Shown here: piece after piece, positions 24,506 through 36,186 of the stretch
Numbering within the stretch: position 1 is the first letter of the stretch
How the letters are laid out: the number at the start of each line of letters is the position of its first letter
NCBI RefSeq assembly: GCF_964656455.1
Contig: NC_135725.1
Span: 54,054,012 to 54,118,011 of the forward strand
Source: Halichoerus grypus
Taxonomy: Eukaryota > Chordata > Mammalia > Carnivora > Phocidae
Length of the DNA stretch: 64,000 bases
Reading direction: 5' to 3'
Program-made: the position numbers and the translations under genes
Notes under the pieces: generated by a model
Database searches by the model: none
The model's input: only the letters and a program-made list of their open reading frames with translations
What the model was told of the DNA's origin: nothing

Positions 24506-24940
24506 TTAGCAATAATGATCCTACTACTTGCAATGGCCCTCTTGACCATATAATATCTGACTCACATCAGTTAGAGCTCTTACCTCAGTAGACGAGGAGA
24601 GTGCCACTTTCAATAAATCTAGGACAGCCAAGTTTTCTTCCAGTGTTGAAGATTCCCATTTTAGTTCAGAAGCCCCGAAAGAAGTGGTTGACTTGGATTT
24701 AAGAACCATGAAGTATGAAAAAGAGACACCAGACATTAAAATCACACTCAGGAACTAAGTACCCAAAATGAAGTTGAAGTAGGGACACTGAGACCCAGTC
24801 GAAAGAAAAATGGATTCATAGCTCGCATCTCACACTGATTCCAAGTCCTAGCTCATGAAAGGAAATGGCAGGTAGAATTCTCCAGTTTTTTAAAATTATT
24901 TCACCCCTCCCCCATTTTTCTTTCTGTCTTTACTTTTTCT
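24506..24940. other. Intergenic, nothing recognised
   Basis: The minus-strand open frame at 24524-24745 (73 residues) has no recognised motif. No repeat family assigned. Confidence 0.4.
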
Positions 24941-24944
24941 CTTG

Positions 24945-25055
24945 AGGAAGTCCTTCTCCCTCCCCCTGCTCACACACACTTTCTCTCTTTAAATAAATAA
25001 ATAAAATAAAATAAATAAATATGTTTTTAAAAAGTAAAAATAAATAAATTAGCTA
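24945..25055 (+). mobile_element. CAN-SINE 3' fragment
   Basis: The 3' portion of a CAN-SINE: cttctccctccccctgctca, then acacacactttctctcttt, followed by an (AAAT)n/(AAAAT)n tail. The tRNA-like head is missing. Confidence 0.6.
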
Positions 25056-25094
25056 TACCTTCAAATTTCATCTCTGATACTTAGTTTTAAAGCC

Positions 25095-25862
25095 ATACAC
25101 ACATTTGTTCATCTGTGTCTGGCTCATTTCACTTAGCATCCTGTCGCCCAGTGCATCCCTGTTGTCACACATGGCAGGATTACCTTCTTTTTAAAGGCTG
25201 AATAATATTGTCTTGTATATGTATACCAAATTTCTTTATCCATTCATTGGACACTTGGGTTGTTCCCACATCTTGGCTCTTAAAATTAATGATGTAATAA
25301 ACATAGAAGTACAGATATGTCTTTAAGATCCCGATTTCAATTCCTTTGGCTTTATACCCAAAAGGGGAATCGTTGGTTCATAGAGTATTTCTATTTTTAA
25401 TTTTTTGAGGAACTGCCATACTGTTTTCTCGAGTAGCTGCACCAATGATACCACTTATATGAGCAATCTAAAATCAAACTTGGAGAAGCAGGGAGTATAA
25501 TGGTGGTTGCCAGGAGCCAGGGGAAGAGGGAAATGAGGAGTTATTAGTCAGGAGGTATAAAGTTTCAGTTCTACAAGATGAGTAAGTCTTAAAAATCTAT
25601 ACAGCATCGTGCTTATAGTTAACAATATTGTATATTTAAAAATTTGCTAAGAGAGTAGACTTTTTGTTTAATGTTTTCACAGAACAAATAGAGCAATAAA
25701 TAGAGAAGGGAGGATACTTTGGGAGATGATCAATATATTTATGGCATAGATTGTCATGGTTTCATGAGTGTATACTTATCTCCAAACTCAAATTGTATAT
25801 ATTAAATATATATAGTGTTTTGTATGTCAGTCATACCTTAATAAAGTAGTTTGAAAAAAAAC
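25095..25862 (+). mobile_element. L1 3' end with 5' inversion (twin-priming structure)
   Basis: Two abutting L1 pieces point in opposite directions. 25095-25445 is antisense ORF2 3' coding sequence (ctggctcatttcacttagca, catggcaggattaccttctt, aggctgaataatattgtct, gctgcaccaat). 25446-25862 is sense 3' end (ccacttatatgagcaatcta, atggtggttgccaggagcca, agttaacaatattgtatatt, ataccttaataaagtagttt and an A-run). The two breakpoints are adjacent in L1 coordinates, which is the hallmark of twin priming. A clear target duplication was not found. Confidence 0.8.
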
Positions 25863-27848
25863 AGAAACTATTTAGCCTTTCTTGGGCTCAGTGATAAATT
25901 TATAATCACTTTAGTCAGAAACGATTTAATTTTGTTGAGTCTACTGCTTAAATTCTTTCATAATTATTTGCATATCTCTGTCCATACTGATTTCATTTTG
26001 CAATTCATAATCTAGTCTCTTACTTCCTTTTCAGCCATATACTCAAGCATTTGTCTAGTGCAATACACACGGGCTGGCTTTATCTGTGGTTACTCAAATT
26101 TTCTTTTTATATTTTACATGCCCTTTGTTTTGAATGCCTTGCTTCCTCAACTGCCTACCTAACATTTTTTTTGTCTTTCAGGATTTAACCAAAGTGATAT
26201 CTTTGTCAAAATATCTTCTACAACTATCTCTCTGACCTATGACAGAATGAGATATTTTATCCTTTGATTGCTTATGGCATCATGTATTATCCTATTTTTT
26301 TAAGATCTTGTTCGCTAGAAACCTGTCTGTTGTGCTAGGGCTACACTCTTTTCCTTCCTGGATCTGTTCTCTAAAACCAATCATTTGCACTCAAATGGCC
26401 CCATCAATTATTTAGCCTACTTGTGCTGTGGGAGGGATATATTTAACAGGAAAGACAGTGAAGGTAAAGAATCCCAATGTTTACAAATATGTACGGTCTT
26501 TGACCTCAGAAGTGAAGAAATACGAATAAATCAGTTCCTTGAGCCCTAGGATTCCATAGAAAACATGTGGGTAACATAAAAGAGTTTCACTGCAAGGGAT
26601 AGCTGATTGGAATTTTCATGTCTATAGCAAGATTAACAGCCATTTTTGTACACTGATAGGGCACTGGAAAGCAGCTCACTCTGCTACTGGTACAAGAATC
26701 TATGTCCTTGACCTCCATGTCCCGTGCACAGCATACCTGGTGTTCATGCAGAACTTGCTAAAAAAAAAAAAAACTTAAAGTATAACAAAGGCCTATTTTT
26801 TTAAGTTGAAAATATTCTTAAAAAGGGCAGTGGTTCCTCCCAGATGTTTAGAACTTACCTTTGAAGGAAATAAATAAAAATGTACACAAGAGGGAGGAAA
26901 AACCCATGATAGGTAAATCATAAATTAGTGAATGTTCCCAGTGATTGTAAATGGAAGTGAGGAAAGGTTTTAGCCTTTTTAGCCAACTCTTTTAGGCTTT
27001 GAAGATTTAACAAAGCCAAGAATATCAAGACAGCATAGGTGCCATCAGAGACAGAAATTGGTAACTTCTCTAGCTTAACTGATGATCAAAAAACAAAGAA
27101 TAAAATATTGGGTGATGACGCATGTAAAATTCCGCATTCTAGTGTTTGGGGTGCAGTTTAACAAGAGGATGTAGTTAGAGGGCCAAAAGTGTGTCTGGCC
27201 AAAAGGCCCTGGATTTTCTGGGGATGGGCAGAAAGCATATCACCAAAAAGCCAGGAGCTAGGGCAGGACCTCCAGATCAGTACCAGAGATGCAGAATTGT
27301 GCCATTTCCCCAAGCAGACTCAAATACATAGGAACACAGTTCTTAGATTGAGAGTAAAGGGAAGTAAAGCATGGGAAAGGCATTCAGGAAGTAGAGATGG
27401 ACAGAGACAAATGGCTCAGAATATAGGTCCTTACTGAGGCGGGGAAAGCATAAGGCAAATTTGTATAAAAATTCAACAAACATGGGCACTGGAGAGATAA
27501 AATGGACTTATTCAAATCTTTGAAGAACATGAATGGAGTAATTTAAAGAATATTAGAAACTGTAAGTTTAGATACAGATAATAAAGTTAGAAAATGATGG
27601 GGAGAAAGGAAGATGTCATAGGGGACACTTTCAGGCTGTGAAACAAGAATAGCTTTTGGGGGATTTGGCAGAGGAGGATTGGCTGTAAGGAACCCAGCCT
27701 AAACCCCACTTTCATAGATGCATCCATTGGTTTGAAGCAGAAAGACAAAGACGTTCGAGAATATGTTACATTTGGACAGTGTCCAAGGGAGTGTTATGTG
27801 GAAATGATTAGGATACACGTAACTGAGGCCTTTCGTTCACTCTGTGAC
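25863..27848. other. Intergenic; possible very degraded L2 near 26120-26330; A-run at 26760-26774
   Basis: No gene recognised. The frame at 27189-27437 has no family motif. Confidence 0.4.
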
Positions 27849-27862
27849 TTATTTGACCATTC
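27849..27862. repeat. Young L1 target-site duplication, left
   Basis: ttatttgaccattc, identical to 28089-28102. Confidence 0.88.
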
Positions 27863-28088
27863 GTTTTTTTTTAATTATGTTATGTTAATCATCATACATT
27901 ACATCATTAGTTTTTGATGTAGTGTTCCATGATTCATTGTTTGCGTATAACACCCAGTGCTCCATTCAGTACGTGCCCTCCTTAATACCCATCACCAGGC
28001 TAACCCATCCCCCCACCCCCCTCCCCTCTAGAACCCTCAGTTTGTTTCTCAGAGTCCATAGTCTCTCATGGTTTGTCTCCCCGTCCGA
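27863..28088 (-). mobile_element. Young carnivore L1, heavily 5'-truncated (226 bp)
   Basis: On the plus strand a T-run (27864-27872) is followed by catcattagtttttgatgta, then gtgttccatgattcattg, then acgtgccctccttaatacc, then ccatccccccacccccctc, then agtttgtttctcagagtcc. This is the antisense 3' UTR of carnivore L1s. A 14-bp duplication, ttatttgaccattc, flanks it at 27849-27862 and 28089-28102. The open frames at 27732-27917 and 27922-28242 run through it and are not genes. Confidence 0.9.
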
Positions 28089-28102
28089 TTATTTGACCAT
28101 TC
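28089..28102. repeat. Young L1 target-site duplication, right
   Basis: ttatttgaccattc, identical to 27849-27862. Confidence 0.88.
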
Positions 28103-29250
28103 TTGATATGAGGTTCAGAATTTTTAGAGTTGCTCTCTCTACTCCTCCTCTTCCCCATCTCCCAGCCCCTTACTACTTTTCATTTTCTTACCTGTATATG
28201 TTTACCTTTATTCTTACTAAGTATAAATGTATTATGAAATGACAAATATTGGTCACTAGTGGGATGGGTCCTACTGGTGAGGAAGTAGAAGTGGGGCTGA
28301 AGAGCTGGAAACAATTTCTCAGCCACCCAGGGGGAGGCGCTTTACACATTGGATTCTCCAGTACTAGCTTGTTCTGCACAAGGGGATATTTGTCCAGTCT
28401 GTGATTCTGCCATCGGCTGGATATCTTTTCGTAAGGTCAAAGGTTGCTGAATGGAAATGGATGCCTAAAATTGAATTCTAAGATCTGATGGAAGAAGAAC
28501 AAACTTGCAAGTCTTTATGAATTTGAGAAAGAGCACAGATTTGACAAATAATTGATACAGGCTAGAGATAATATTTTTAAATGAACTCTGAATTTAGGAA
28601 GGAATACTTTTGAGAAATTCTAGTTCAGAATCTGTCTGAGGATAGCATGCAGTTGAAGGTGGTTTAGGGTCCAGGGAACATAGGTAAGAACTCTGTGGGA
28701 TATAATGAATCCAAACCATAAAAGAGCTTTTATGGTCCGGTCTCAGTCAAGGGTTAGCTTGTGTGGATGATACTGAGATAGGAGGAGAGTTTTGAAATGA
28801 CTGAAGAAGTGCCTGTTGAGGAAAATAAAGCGATTAGAAAATAGATCATAGAAGAAAAGTGGAATGTGCAACGTGGATTGTTTGAAGGGAATCGATTCCA
28901 GATTCTTCGCTTTCATTATACTGTTTTATAAAACTCCCTTAGAACTTGCCTGAATTCACACTAGCCCTTTTTGTACTTTAAACCATAAGGGCACTCCCCT
29001 CGCTCTACCTCACCTAACCCAAATCTCGTAATACCGCATTGCCTCCTGGTGACAAGAGGATAATGTGCAAACAGCAGCACTGATTTGGAGGAAGCTTCCC
29101 TTAATGATTTTTCAAGCCATTCTAAAGCATAGAGCTTACTGATTATGCTTGTTGGTACATTTTTCTTTAAGGCTAAAACTTGTCCCTTATTGTGATGTAC
29201 TGAATTCTCAACAACATAAGTTGTAGAGGCCATTGGCTCTCATGCTTTTA
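28103..29250. other. Intergenic, nothing recognised
   Basis: No gene. The minus frame 28961-29233 (90 residues) has no recognised motif. Confidence 0.4.
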
Positions 29251-29253
29251 AGC

Positions 29254-29468
29254 CAGTAGTTCTTCGTGGGAGGTGTTCTTGCTCCCTAGGTAACATTCGG
29301 CAGTATCTAGAGACATGTTTTGTTGTTGTTGTTGTTGATGTGTGTGTGTGTGTTGGTGCTACTGGCATCTAATGGGTAGAGGTCAGGGATGCTGCTGAAC
29401 ATAGTACAAATGCACAGAATCTCCATCCCCTGCCAATGTCAGTAGTTCAGAGGTTGTCAAGAAACATT
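29254..29468 (+). mobile_element. MER5A (non-autonomous hAT-Charlie DNA transposon)
   Basis: It contains the left terminal region cagtagttctt, then taacattcggcagtatctag, agacatgtttt, ggtgctactggcatctaatg, ggtagaggtcagggatgctg, aacatagtacaaatgcacag and agttcagaggttgtcaagaa. This is the MER5A consensus order. A (TTG)n then (TG)n microsatellite at about 29320-29354 replaces the natural gtt/gtc-rich spot. Confidence 0.88.
29320..29354. repeat. (TTG)n/(TG)n microsatellite inside MER5A
   Basis: About six TTG units followed by a TG run. Confidence 0.85.
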
Positions 29469-29595
29469 ATTTTAAGTGTAAGTGGAATACCATATTTTTC
29501 AAAGCGCAAGAGATAAAACCTCCGGGTAATTAAGTTTATTGTTCCAGTGACAGTCATTTCTCTTTTATTATATATTAGAGAATATTTAATGCATT

Positions 29596-29610
29596 CTATT
29601 TAGTATTTTA
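29596..29610. repeat. SINE target-site duplication, left
   Basis: ctatttagtatttta, identical to 29811-29825. Confidence 0.9.
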
Positions 29611-29810
29611 TTTTAATTAAAGATTTTATTTATTTATTTGAGACAGCAAGAAAGAGCGAGCACTACTGGGGGGACGGAGGACCTGAGGGAGAGGGAGAAG
29701 TAGATTCCCCACTGAGCAGGGAGCCCTATACAGGACTCGATCCCAGGACCCCCCAGATCATGACCTGAGCTGCAGGCAGATGCTTAACTGACTGAGCCAC
29801 CCAGGCACCC
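29611..29810 (-). mobile_element. CAN-SINE, antisense, full length
   Basis: Antisense head ctgagccacccaggcacccc at the right end, the core gactcgatcccaggacccc, and the tail aaagattttatttatttatt at the left. The 15-bp duplication ctatttagtatttta flanks it at 29596-29610 and 29811-29825. Confidence 0.93.
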
Positions 29811-29825
29811 CTATTTAGTATTTTA
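29811..29825. repeat. SINE target-site duplication, right
   Basis: ctatttagtatttta, identical to 29596-29610. Confidence 0.9.
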
Positions 29826-29989
29826 AAAACAAACTTCTTTAAACTTAAGACCAAAAAAATATAGATATTAATTTAAAGGTCTGAGGAGAATGAAGTTGTC
29901 TTTCTCTCTGCCCAGAATAATAATTTTTCCTTAGATAGCCCATGGCTCACTCTGTCATGTCCATCAGCAATTTGTTACAATGTTTCCTT

Positions 29990-30270
29990 TTTAATGAGGT
30001 CTTCCCCAACCATACTATTTAAAATTATAATCTATCCCCACATCCATACACTCCTATTGCCCTTCTTTGCTTTCGTTTTCCATGTCACTTGTCACCATAC
30101 AGTATATGTTTTACTTCATTATTTTGAAGTAATAAAATAATACTCCCTCCTCCTAGTTGAACATCCGTTCTGTTAGGGATATCCTGTTTCCTTCAAGGCT
30201 GCATTCCCCACAACTAAAGAATATATTGCAAAAGTAGGTACTTAGTAAACATTTGTAAAATGAATGAAAA
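29990..30270 (+). mobile_element. L2 3' end, sense
   Basis: Motifs follow the L2 3' consensus: gaggtcttccccaaccatac, then ccatgtcacttgtcaccata, then aagtaggtacttagtaaaca, then tttgtaaaatgaatgaa. Confidence 0.7.
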
Positions 30271-31070
30271 ATCCCATTGTAATGGGGAGAAAGCTTTGAA
30301 AAGATTCTAGAGAGAAGCTGGAAGGTAGTATGAGTGGGAAATGGACTGGGAAGCATACAGAGGAAATCCATGAACTTTTTCCTGCAGGATACCCAGGGAA
30401 CGTGATTGAGCTTAGTAGCCAAGAGATGCCCCTCAGAGTTCTAGACTATCTGGAGAAATTGGAACTGTCCAGATCTGAAGAGTGAGCAACCAATAACCTA
30501 GCAAAGGAGAACAGACAGAAGGGCAGACTGACATGAAGAGCAATATTGAAAATAATACCAGGGGGAGCTCTGGTGAGAATTATTGAGCTTTTTACTTTAG
30601 CTGGTAGGTCGCCTGGCTTGGATTGACATTTAAAATTAAGATATATCCAAATTTCAGCATTTATCATGTACTATTTGGTACATGATATTTGGTAAACAAA
30701 AAGACACAGGCTCTGGCTTGACAAGTTTGTGATCATTCGCTGAGAACATACAGTAACAGGCTTTGGATAATCAGGCTGCAGGAGGGAAAGCGCCTGTTCT
30801 GTGGCAGGTATTCCAGGACTGATGGACAAGAGAAGAAGGTCCAGGACATACCAAGTGCTGAGGGACAGGCTTTTCAAAATGAGAAATACTTGCCAGTGTG
30901 CAGTGCCCCAGTTGGAATATTTTTGTGCAGTCTGTTGTGCTGGGGGAAAAACCTTCTATTTGCATACAGCTTCCTGCTGTGAAATTTTCACATGACCACG
31001 CTGGTTAAGAGACATTCTTTGTTGTGGAGCCATTGAAGTGACTGGAGAGACTGGTAAGGTTGCTTTGTTT
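30271..31070. other. Intergenic, nothing recognised
   Basis: Several short overlapping frames (30153-30995) on both strands have no family motif. Confidence 0.4.
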
Positions 31071-31075
31071 GAATG

Positions 31076-31224
31076 ATTTTTTTTTTTTTTGTATTTTTAA
31101 ATGTTTTAAATTATATTATGTTAGTCACCATACAGTACATCATTAGTTTTTGATGTAGTGTTCCATGATTCATTGTTTGCGTGTAACACCTAGTGCTCAT
31201 TGCAACACGTGCCCTCCTTAATAG
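31076..31224 (-). mobile_element. Carnivore L1 3' end, heavily 5'-truncated
   Basis: A T-run is followed by attatattatgttagtcacc, then catcattagtttttgatgta, gtgttccatgattcattg and acgtgccctccttaatag. This is the same L1 3' UTR as at 27863-28088. Flanks gtttgaatga and gttcgatgga are at best an eroded target duplication. Confidence 0.85.
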
Positions 31225-31284
31225 TTCGATGGAACCATTCATTCAACAGACGTTAATTGGTAACCTGCTCTGTGCCAATCAGTA

Positions 31285-31470
31285 AGTAGTGTGTCATGCT
31301 TAAGAACCCTGATGTTGAAGTCACGCAAATCACAGCTCTTACATTTTACAAAGCTGAATTTTTTGAGAAAGAGTTAATTTTTGCATCTCACTTTCAATAT
31401 CTATAAAAGGAAGTAAATCATAGTTCGCACATATCCTGCTGGATGCTATTGCATGTCAATTGAGAAAGGC
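31285..31470 (+). mobile_element. Probable MIR, sense
   Basis: Weak ordered similarity to MIR: cttaagaaccctgatgttga, tcacgcaaatcacagctctt, ttttgcatctcactttcaat, ctataaaaggaagtaaatca and tagttcgcacatatcctgct. Confidence 0.45.
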
Positions 31471-34400
31471 TTCCAGCAAAAAATGAGTTCAGTGAATGTA
31501 TCAATACTTTTTTTGCCACTTCAATAAGGGAATAGAGATGCTGGGGAGAACATGGGGGATCACCCTATGTGTGACCTGTAGGTGGGGCTCAAAAATCTTT
31601 CCAAGAACTTAAATGTCCCCACTGGAAGTTAAGCTTAAATCTTGAAGTTGAATGTGACCTATAAAAAGCTATGTGAGGTGGTGTGTAGATCACCTGTTCA
31701 GTATGTCATGTACAACTATGCCAACATGCAGAAGAAAAAGTAGGTATTTTTGAAGCCTGTGCAACAGGGAAACCTTCACAGGATAAGCTATGTGGCTACA
31801 CTGAATAATGTGAGGTGAGACCCTTCTCTTGAGGGTTACCTGCAGGAAAGGGTGAAAGCCTTGTTAGCTTGTCATCACTGTAGATTCTGAATCATAAAGC
31901 AAAGAAATGTTGCTCCCATTCTGGACTGTGTATTCTCAAGGGATGTCTGTCTGCCTCTAGCTCTCTCTCCCTTTCTCCCTGTCTCTTTTTCATTGTTACT
32001 AATTTGATGGCCTATTCTGCAAACAGATGAATTTTGAAACATTGAGTCAAGGAAAAATATGTGGAAAAAAGGGTTACTGATAGATGAAATTAGAGGTATT
32101 AAAGATTAGACTGACCCCTAGACATGAAAAACAAAACAGTCAAAACTCTAAAGTCTCAGAGTTCTGTAATCTTGCCAGTGGATGTCTCTAAGGAAGTTAA
32201 CTGAAGGAACTGAAGCGTTTGATTGGCCCTCAGATTTCTAACACAGCTAAATTGAGTTCCCTTTAGGGAAGTATTGGAGGAGAGGCTGCCCATCATACCT
32301 TGATTTGAATATGGTTAGCTTTCCAGTGTTAAATTATGGAAACTCCCTAACAATTGGATTGTTAGGGAATAGTCTACCCATTGCTATGGGCTATTTTTGC
32401 TGCATACTTTAAAAACAACCTTAAAGAAAATGCCAAAGAACACGGAAGAGGTCAATAGTAATTAAATAAAACCTATTCCCACAATGGAAACGTGTACCAA
32501 GCCATGTGGTTTCTAGGGTGACTCAGAATAGACAAATCACAAGTCAAGTTTATAAACCTCATGTTTGTGAATATCCTAATGTATCCCAAGAGTAAAAGAT
32601 TTTGGATAACATAAATTACTGTTGTAAAAAGTTAAAAATAACAGCAGTAGTATTGACTTTATGGCTATGAAATTGTCTTTTTGTCTCATTGTGACTTGGT
32701 TTACTTATCTTTCTTAATTCTTGTTTACTTAAATTTTGGAAGTTGCTATTTATGTGTTTGGAATGTATTTTTACTCTAATGGTCTGCAGCTACTCTGTGG
32801 AATTTTTCAATTGGTGTAAAGAGAACTTGGCCAGGAATTGATAGTCATATTTATAGATTATCCATATTTGAGTATACGAATATGGATAGGGCCATTATTA
32901 GAAATTCGCTATCCCATGTACTGATATACCTATAGTTAGCTTTTTTGTTTTCACTGGTTCTTTTCTTTCTCCTCTGGATCTTCTGTTCTTTTAAGTTTGC
33001 TGCTCATGTTTGGCCTGTAATGTGGGATTGCTCTAGAAGTTCTTAAAATAGAAATGAGTCAAATATGTGACAGCTCGATTGTTCAGAGTGTTATTCTCAA
33101 TTTGTCTGTGTGCCTCATAATACTGAAATAATAGGCTCTCTTCAGTGTAAGAGTCTGAGGAACACTGGTGATCAGGGCATCTTCAAAACAAAACATTGAC
33201 AAGTATGCTTTTAACAACCCAGTTGACGTACGGGGACTACTGGTATCATGGAGGAGTGAGTAGCGTGAGCAGAGGCATCACCGCCAACATGTGCCAGTCA
33301 TGCTGAATGTCCTGGGATGCATGACAGGCCACAGAACAAAGGCAAGAGGCATGAGAAGTGAGTTAAAAGCACTCTTGAGACTTAGGAAGAGTCAACATCC
33401 CAGCTGGAATTATCTAAAAATTTTTTCTCTGCTAAAAAAAAAAAAACAAAACAAAAAACGAAAAAACAAGGAGTGCTCTTATATTATTGAATGAAATGCT
33501 CAGAGCAGAAACACTACAAGTCAGGAGGAAAAGCCTGTGGTCTTTAAATGCGCATAGAGTGTCTGTGGCATTTGGTGTTTGTTCAGTAGGGTAGTGAAAG
33601 TTTCATAAAATTAGGATTATCAAGATTTAACTTGAGACTATATTGCTGTTATTTTCCTTTCTATCTCATTCTTCTTGTTGTTTGCATTTTTTTTCCCCAA
33701 CAGGCATGTATAGTTCAGACACATTTTATCTGAGCATGGATATCACAAGTGAGACTTGATCAGGAAGAGCATTCATAGAGTACGATTGAGGGCAGAAAGG
33801 TAGTATCTGTGGCGTAGTTAGAAAGATACTCCTCGGGGCCTTAGTAACTGGATTCCTATTTTCAGTGAATAGGGACCCCCTGAATACCTTTACCAGACAA
33901 ATATACAGCAGGATTTTCTATACCATCAGATAGTCTTTTTTAGACCAACACCTTTGTCCTGTGCATAGAATACTCTGACCATAGATTGGGAGACTAGTCC
34001 CTGAAAAATGGCATTCCAGAAAGGATATCCAGAAGGAGAAAAAAAAAAAGCTATCTAGATTTGATTGAGTGTCCATTAAATTCTAGCTAGAATTTCTTAG
34101 TACATGTGAATTGAAGCTGAGGGCATTATTAACTCGAAGAAACCCAGGGAATTTGAGAGATGGCTGAGACTGGTTAAAGTATATGAAATAACATAAAAAT
34201 TCTTATTCAGAATGAGAAATTCTTATTCAGAGCTTGAAATTTGTCATTAAATCTGTTTATTGGGATTATATATTAGTTCTATGGCATGTATTTTTCGGCA
34301 TCAGAAAACTTTGGTAGTAAAATTGATGAGGAAGCTAAAATTACAGAATAACTCTAGAAGAGTGAGAAATGCTTAAAATAAATTTTCTAAGGCTGTGGAC

Positions 34401-35270
34401 AGACAACTTCTGCTTTAGTTTAGGTTAAAGGGCTCACAGTACTCTGATTCCCTTGGTAAAAACAAAACAAAACAAAACAAAAATTGGAACAAAATGAAAA
34501 ATTTTTCTGTGTGTCTAACGAAGAACAGTGACGCAAGGAAGCTTTGATAAACTGAATTCCAGAGAAAGCAAAACCCTTCATAGGATGGCCGAGAGTTGCA
34601 GTGCTATTTCTGGAAATGAGCAGAGCGAGGAATGGGTTGCCACAGAAGCAGAGAATAGAGAGGGAAAAGATGATATAGTTGAGTATTGAATGACATAAGT
34701 TAGATGAATAGTATATAACCCTGAAGATCCCCAAATGCAAAAGTAAATTACTAGGACTAAAAATGCTCATACATCTTCATTTCTAACTTGTGCAAGACAG
34801 CAGGAGTGGAGAAGGGGTTAGAGAATGGAGAGAAATATGTTCTTAAACTTCCTTATGGTACTCGGATTCTGTGGCTGTACCTAAGTTAAATCAAAGCATG
34901 TTATCAAAGTATATCAAGTTAAAATTACATAAAATTACAGCCTCAATTGCTCCCAGTTCAAATAATGGCAAGACCAACACAAAGCACAGGGAGTTTTGGG
35001 TTGAACTAATTACAGATGAACTCAGCCTAATTAATGCTCGTTCAAACCTCACTCATTTTGATGGAAGGAAGAAACTGAATGATCAGCCTCTCGCCCTGTC
35101 TCACAAAGGAGGGGACATGGCATGTTCTGTAGTAAAATAACACAATATTATTATACTTCTGTCTCAACCATTATAAACAATGTGTAGAGTAACCAAAAAA
35201 AAAAAAAAAAAAAAGTAAATAGGAAACTATGACTCCAAGTCAAGAGAAACACAATTATTAGAAGGGTATG
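31471..35270. other. Repeat-poor intergenic stretch, no gene recognised
   Basis: About 3.8 kb without a repeat or gene I can name. Frames at 33291-33494, 34420-34770 (minus, 116 residues) and 34871-35140 (89 residues) lack family motifs. A 15-bp direct repeat (aaattcttattcaga at 34197 and 34217) and a long A-run near 35195-35215 are present. Confidence 0.45.
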
Positions 35271-35564
35271 TAGATAATCAGTCAGTGGAGCTAGCATACA
35301 GGTACCTCTAAAAGAAATATTTTAACTTTTTAAAAAAAATTAGGGAAAGATTTAAGTAAAAAAAAACAAAACAGGAATATCATGTAGGGAAATGAAAATT
35401 AAAATAGAATGAAGTACAGATTCTATAACTAAGACAATATCTGGTATCAAAAATGCATTGGATGGATTTAAGAACAATTTGGTGACTAAAGAAGGAAAAA
35501 TAATTGATCTTGAAGGCCAGTCAATAGAAATTGTCAAAACTTCAGAGGAGAGACAAAAGTATGT

Positions 35565-35668
35565 GGGGGAAAAAAAATAAAAGAAAAAAAAAAAAAGAAA
35601 AAAGAAATGAGAAGAAAAAAGAAAAAGGTAAAAAAGGAAAGAAAAAAAAAGTATATGAAAAAAATTCA
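35565..35668. repeat. A-rich purine tract
   Basis: About 100 bases almost entirely A and G within the L1 ORF1 relic. It produces spurious opposite-strand frames rich in F or K. Confidence 0.8.
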
Positions 35669-35766
35669 ACAGAGTGTCAGTGGCTTAAGGGATAATTGCA
35701 AACAGCCTAACATAAATGCAAATGGAGTCTCAGAATTACAGGTGAGAGAGAGAATAAAGCATAATT

Positions 35767-35958
35767 ATTTATTTATTTATTTATTTAAAAATATTTTATT
35801 TGAGACAGAGAGAGGGAGAGAGGGAAGGGGCAGAGGGTGAGGGAGAGGGACAAGCAGACTCCCCATTGAGCACAGAGTCTGATGCAGGGCTCAATCTCAG
35901 GGCCCTGAGATTCCTGAGCTGAAACAAGATTTGGATGCTTAACCTACTGAGTCAGCCC
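35767..35958 (-). mobile_element. CAN-SINE, antisense, older copy
   Basis: The tail (TTTA)n and aaatattttatttgagacag lie on the left. The body agcagactccccattgagca and the head gcttaacctactgagtcagc lie on the right. It is more diverged than its neighbour. The target copy agcataatt precedes it at 35758-35766 and agcacaatt follows at 35959-35967. Confidence 0.88.
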
Positions 35959-35967
35959 AGCACAATT

Positions 35968-35998
<31 letters not shown>

Positions 35999-36186
35999 TA
36001 TTTATTTATTTATTTTAAAGATTTTATTTATTTATTCATGAGAGACAGAGAGAGAGAGAGAGAGGCAGAGGGAGAAGCAGACTTCCCGCGGAGCAGGGAG
36101 CCCGATGCGGGACTCGATCCCAGGACTCTGGGATCATGACCTGAGCCGAAGGCAGACGCTTAACCATCTGAGCCACCCAGGCGCCC
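35968..36186 (-). mobile_element. CAN-SINE, antisense, younger copy inserted at the same target
   Basis: A long (TTTA)n tail at 35968-36020, then aaagattttatttatttatt, a (GA)n run, the body and the head aaccatctgagccacccagg. It is followed by a third copy of the target, agcataattttt, from 36187. The frame at 36036-36266 is SINE sequence. Confidence 0.92.

Noticed and set aside
35352..35669. Phenylalanine-rich 105-residue minus-strand frame resembling a membrane protein
   Set aside because: It is the complement of an A-rich tract in an L1 ORF1 relic.
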